From: JBLHKS01 sp047620505 | GTDB taxonomy: Bacteria > Verrucomicrobiota > Verrucomicrobiia > Verrucomicrobiales > DEV007 | Reading direction: 5' to 3' | DNA length: 15,439 nt | NCBI GenBank assembly: GCA_047620505.1 | Contig: JBLHKS010000166.1 | Coordinates: 1 to 15,439, forward strand | Part shown: positions 13,315 to 15,439 of the stretch, piece by piece | Layout of the letters: the number at the start of each line of letters is the position of its first letter | Position numbering within the stretch: position 1 is the first letter of the stretch | Translations under genes and position numbers: made by a program | The notes under the pieces: generated by a model | The model's database searches: none | What the model was told of the DNA's origin: nothing | What the model saw: only the letters and a program-made list of their open reading frames with translations

Positions 13315-14832
13315 ATGATTTGGAGAATCTGTATTCCAGCCGCGGCGGCACTCGCTTTGGTGATTTGGTTTGCGACGTCTCGCGAATCCGCGGTTCCTGA
13401 AAAGGAACGGCCCGCGGAGAAGCTCGTTTCGGCTCCCGCGGAGAAGCTCGTTTCGGCTCCCGCGGAGAAGCTCGTTTCGGCTCCCGCAGAATCGAAATCG
13501 AAACCGGCATCGCCAAGCCCGTTCATCGTTGGTGAGGTTGAATTTGTCAGCCGCATCCCAGACGCCGCCAGCAGCGAATACCCCGATTGCGCCGGGCGAA
13601 TCATCGTCAAGACCGCCGATGGCGATCGACTTTGCACGGGTGTCGTTTTTCAGGACCGCAAACCGACGAGTTTCGGTCGCGTCGCCGTGGGTGCACGCGT
13701 TCGGCTTCAAGTTCGGCCGACCGACCAGGTTTCCCGGTCGACGATCGCTCGTTACCGACTTGTCGACGATACTGAACGTTATGATCTGGATCCCTGGTGG
13801 GTTGATCGCATCGAGGTAGTCGGCTCTCAGCGGCTTCGAGTTCCCGAAACTCAAAAGGCCAAAATCTCGGATCTGGCCGCGGCTGAAAGCGCCTACATTC
13901 GTTATGCGCTTCACACCACAAAAGCTTCCATGATTGGCGGGGTCGGCAGCGACTTTTTCTTTTATGGCGACCGACGTTTTTACCGTGACCGTTTCTGGGA
14001 GGAAGCAGATTCGATCGGGATTCGCGAATGCCTGCTGCAGTTTCACGAATTTCTGGCAGAGCGGAATATCGAGCTCTACGTCGCCATGGTTCCGGTCTCG
14101 AGTTCGATCTACCCGGATCACGCGGTTAATCAGTTTTTCGACCCCGCAATTCACGAACCACCGAACCAGCCCGTGCTCGAATTGTTTCGCGAGTTGGCAG
14201 GAGACGGAGTTCAGTCGGTTGATCTCACGTCAGCCTTTTTGCGCCAGCGCTGGACTGAATTCGAAGGGGAGCGCTATCCAATTTATCGACCGAACGACAC
14301 GCATTGGGCACCAGCCGGAGCCAGAATCGCAGCGAAGGAGATCGCCAAAGTTCTTCGTGATAAAACTTCCCAACAGGCGCATCTGGATCGCGTGCCGCCG
14401 GAAACCTTCGAGGAAACGAGCCAATTAATGGAGTTTGAAGCTGATATTGTTGAGATTCTCGGAAGGAAATTCCCGCACTGGGCGGTCGAAATCAAACCTC
14501 ACTTAACTCCATCTCACGAGATTTCCGCAACTGGCGAAGCCGAACACTGGCTGAAGGTGCACGAGCACCCGGAGTCGCCAATTCATATGGTCGGCGATTC
14601 CTTCATTCACAAACTCTATGCTACTAACTCAGGACTTCACGCTCACCTGACTCGCGAGTTGGCGGCTCCAATCAACCTGCACTATCGCTATGGCGCTGGT
14701 GGCCAGGTGATCCAGGAATGGGTTGACTCAACTGATCTAAGCAAGGTGAAAATCGTTATCCTCGCGATTGCTGAGAAGTATGCCTGCTTCGATCATATGT
14801 GGAAGCCGTTGCGCGCGAGCGACTCTGAATAA
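13315..14832 (+). CDS. AlgX/AlgJ-like SGNH acetyltransferase-type exported protein
   Basis: 505 residues. One N-terminal TM or signal helix (about 5-20) is followed by a linker with three exact AEKLVSAP repeats (34-57) and a P/S/K-rich stretch. A small domain of unknown type (about 70-175) precedes the SGNH-like domain. Catalytic candidates are D328 and H330 in YRPNDTHWAPAGA, the D-T-H-W signature of AlgJ/AlgX, and S429 in HMVGDSFIH. AlgJ and AlgX add O-acetyl groups to exported polysaccharide, together with an MBOAT protein that brings acetyl across the membrane. No MBOAT or polysaccharide synthase is in the window. The order D-x-H before G-D-S matches AlgX/AlgJ. Substrate unknown. The gene follows the efflux gene by 64 bp with no terminator between, so the two may share a transcript. 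Confidence 0.82.
   Translation: MIWRICIPAAAALALVIWFATSRESAVPEKERPAEKLVSAPAEKLVSAPAEKLVSAPAESKSKPASPSPFIVGEVEFVSRIPDAASSEYPDCAGRIIVKTADGDRLCTGVVFQDRKPTSFGRVAVGARVRLQVRPTDQVSRSTIARYRLVDDTERYDLDPWWVDRIEVVGSQRLRVPETQKAKISDLAAAESAYIRYALHTTKASMIGGVGSDFFFYGDRRFYRDRFWEEADSIGIRECLLQFHEFLAERNIELYVAMVPVSSSIYPDHAVNQFFDPAIHEPPNQPVLELFRELAGDGVQSVDLTSAFLRQRWTEFEGERYPIYRPNDTHWAPAGARIAAKEIAKVLRDKTSQQAHLDRVPPETFEETSQLMEFEADIVEILGRKFPHWAVEIKPHLTPSHEISATGEAEHWLKVHEHPESPIHMVGDSFIHKLYATNSGLHAHLTRELAAPINLHYRYGAGGQVIQEWVDSTDLSKVKIVILAIAEKYACFDHMWKPLRASDSE
13411..13488 (+). repeat. Perfect 24-bp tandem repeat inside the AlgX-like gene
   Basis: The unit GAGAAGCTCGTTTCGGCTCC plus CGCG occurs at 13417-13440, 13441-13464 and 13465-13488; only the last base of the third copy differs (A for G), and a partial copy (CCCGCG) precedes the first. 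Each unit adds eight residues (AEKLVSAP) to the linker between the membrane anchor and the catalytic part. Identity at silent positions points to recent expansion by slippage. Confidence 0.97.
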
Positions 14833-14852
14833 AGGCGTCTCTTCGCTTTTTT
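14831..14852 (+). terminator. Weak intrinsic terminator after the AlgX-like gene
   Basis: AAAGGCG (14831-14837) pairs with CGCTTTT (14844-14850), with one G-T pair and a six-base loop, and runs into further T residues. The stem starts within the stop codon. It is short, so termination may be partial. Confidence 0.4.
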
Positions 14853-14910
14853 CCTGGACGAATGTAAGGACCATGCTATCGGGGTCGCCGCCAATTTCAA
14901 AATTTCACCG

Positions 14911-14936
14911 CTTGGAACAAAACTGGTAATTCCAAG
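14911..14936. repeat. Small inverted repeat upstream of the K/A-rich gene
   Basis: CTTGGAA and TTCCAAG form a 7-bp perfect stem with a 12-base loop, about 70 bp before the ATG at 15004 in an otherwise gene-free 171-bp gap. No T-run follows, so it is not a terminator; it could be an operator or leader hairpin. An AT-rich stretch (14988-15000, containing TATTTT and TATATT) just before the ATG may be a -10 region, but I found no matching -35. Confidence 0.35.
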
Positions 14937-15003
14937 GGGCCATCGACAGCTGATGGCACGATTTCTGCGGGAAGGTGGTTTGATCTCAATATTTTATATT
15001 CTC

Positions 15004-15288
15004 ATGGCTAAAAAGAAGAGCACAACAAAGAAGTCAGCGTCAGCAACCAAGAAGAAAGCTCCGGCGAAAAAGAAAGCGCCAGCAAAGAATGCAGCCCCTG
15101 CTAAGAAGAAGGCTCCCGCTAAAAGAAAATCCGCGAAAAAGGCGGCAGCATCAAAGTCGGCGAAAAACCAGACGCGCTTTCTCGAAATCCAACGAGAAGC
15201 CTACTACCTTGCCGAGGCTGACGGATTCTCCAAGACCCCGGAATTCTATTGGGCAAAAGCCGATAAAAACTCCGCCGCGCCTGACTGA
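15004..15288 (+). CDS. K/A-rich basic protein with DUF2934-like tail
   Basis: 94 residues from the ATG at 15004. Residues 2-55 are almost only K, A, S, P and T, with repeated AKKKAPAK units like histone-H1-like or SWIB-linked bacterial DNA-binding tails. The last 40 residues contain RFLEIQREAYYLAEADGF and FYWAKADKN, close to the DUF2934 pattern (AYxLAExxGxxxxxxxxWxxAE). Such proteins probably bind DNA or RNA nonspecifically through the basic arm; the role of DUF2934 is unknown. An ATG at 14953 would add 17 mostly hydrophobic residues, which does not fit the family, so I prefer the internal start. An insertion sequence begins 25 bp after its stop. Confidence 0.75.
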   Translation: MAKKKSTTKKSASATKKKAPAKKKAPAKNAAPAKKKAPAKRKSAKKAAASKSAKNQTRFLEIQREAYYLAEADGFSKTPEFYWAKADKNSAAPD

Positions 15289-15313
15289 GTGTTGGAAAAT
15301 GATTCAACTTCCG

Positions 15314-15439
15314 GGCTCTTCAGGAAATATCGTGGCAGCTGAAAGCATCGTAGTAGAGTGTATGAATGAAAAGCCTCGCCCATCACTATGCTTTGTTACT
15401 GGGATTGGAAAGTCCGTGGAAAGTGGAATCAGTCGATCT
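15314..15439 (+). mobile_element. Left end of an ISL3-family insertion sequence (runs off the window)
   Basis: The element begins at GGCTCTTCAGGAAATATCG (15314-15332), which has the GGCTCTTC start typical of ISL3-family terminal inverted repeats. About 50 bp inside, a transposase starts. ISL3 members duplicate 8 bp at insertion; the left copy would be about 15306-15313. The right end lies outside the window, so intactness cannot be judged. Confidence 0.8.
15366..15439 (+). CDS. ISL3-family transposase, N-terminus only
   Basis: The first 24 codons read MKSLAHHYALLLGLESPW and then KVESVD. The run LLGL-x-x-P-W-x-V-x-x-V-D is the conserved opening of ISL3 transposases, just ahead of their zinc-finger region; the DDE catalytic domain is beyond the window edge. 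An ATG four bases upstream is in another frame and gives nothing recognisable. A GAGTG about seven bases upstream may serve as a weak ribosome site. Confidence 0.85.
   Translation, partial: MKSLAHHYALLLGLESPWKVESVD

Noticed and set aside
13417..13488. Three direct repeats as a CRISPR array
   Set aside because: The units are directly adjacent with no spacers, lie in frame in a gene and encode AEKLVSAP repeats.

Overview
The window looks like chromosomal DNA from a member of the Verrucomicrobiota. The clearest pointers are a GreA-type elongation factor with a very long N-terminal extension, a TIGR04073 (exosortase-associated) secreted protein, a secreted formylglycine sulfatase, a BatB-like protein with a VWA-TPR-acidic-tail layout ending in VERDW, and a short K/A-rich protein with a DUF2934-like tail. 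Base composition is moderately GC-rich and start sites mostly lack a strong Shine-Dalgarno sequence. The lineage is inferred from protein families; there is no rRNA marker.

Layout. Positions 1-1055 (+) hold the 3' part of a DUF4407 membrane/coiled-coil gene. Positions 1082-6650 (-) are one compact operon read right to left: a fused AhbA/AhbB-like (siroheme decarboxylase, Lrp/AsnC-type) gene, a DUF58 protein, a BatD-like membrane protein, a BatA-like VWA protein and a BatB/BatC-like VWA-TPR protein. Gaps are 7-12 bp, with 4- and 8-bp overlaps. No MoxR ATPase is present. Positions 6896-8737 (-) encode the long GreA-like protein. Reading + from 8981 are the TIGR04073 protein with a strong terminator and a secreted sulfatase, which converges with a small two-TM channel-like gene (10963-11316, -).

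The gap 11317-11840 holds a decayed piece of a STAND/NB-ARC ATPase gene that abuts a 147-bp palindromic element. Next come an orphan RND-type outer-membrane efflux lipoprotein (11841-13250) and an AlgX/AlgJ-like SGNH acetyltransferase-type protein with a perfect 24-bp tandem repeat in its linker (13315-14832). The K/A-rich DUF2934-like gene follows (15004-15288). At the right edge is the left end of an ISL3-family insertion sequence (inverted repeat plus transposase N-terminus).

The main unexplained signal is a 10-bp palindrome, AGCAGCTGCT, found ten times between 269 and 12752, about once per 1.5 kb against roughly 0.02 expected. It is spread over unrelated genes on both strands, in two reading frames, in an intergenic region and at the core of a terminator. 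It behaves like a genome-wide highly iterated palindrome (comparable in style to cyanobacterial HIP1 or DNA-uptake words), not like a gene-specific site.
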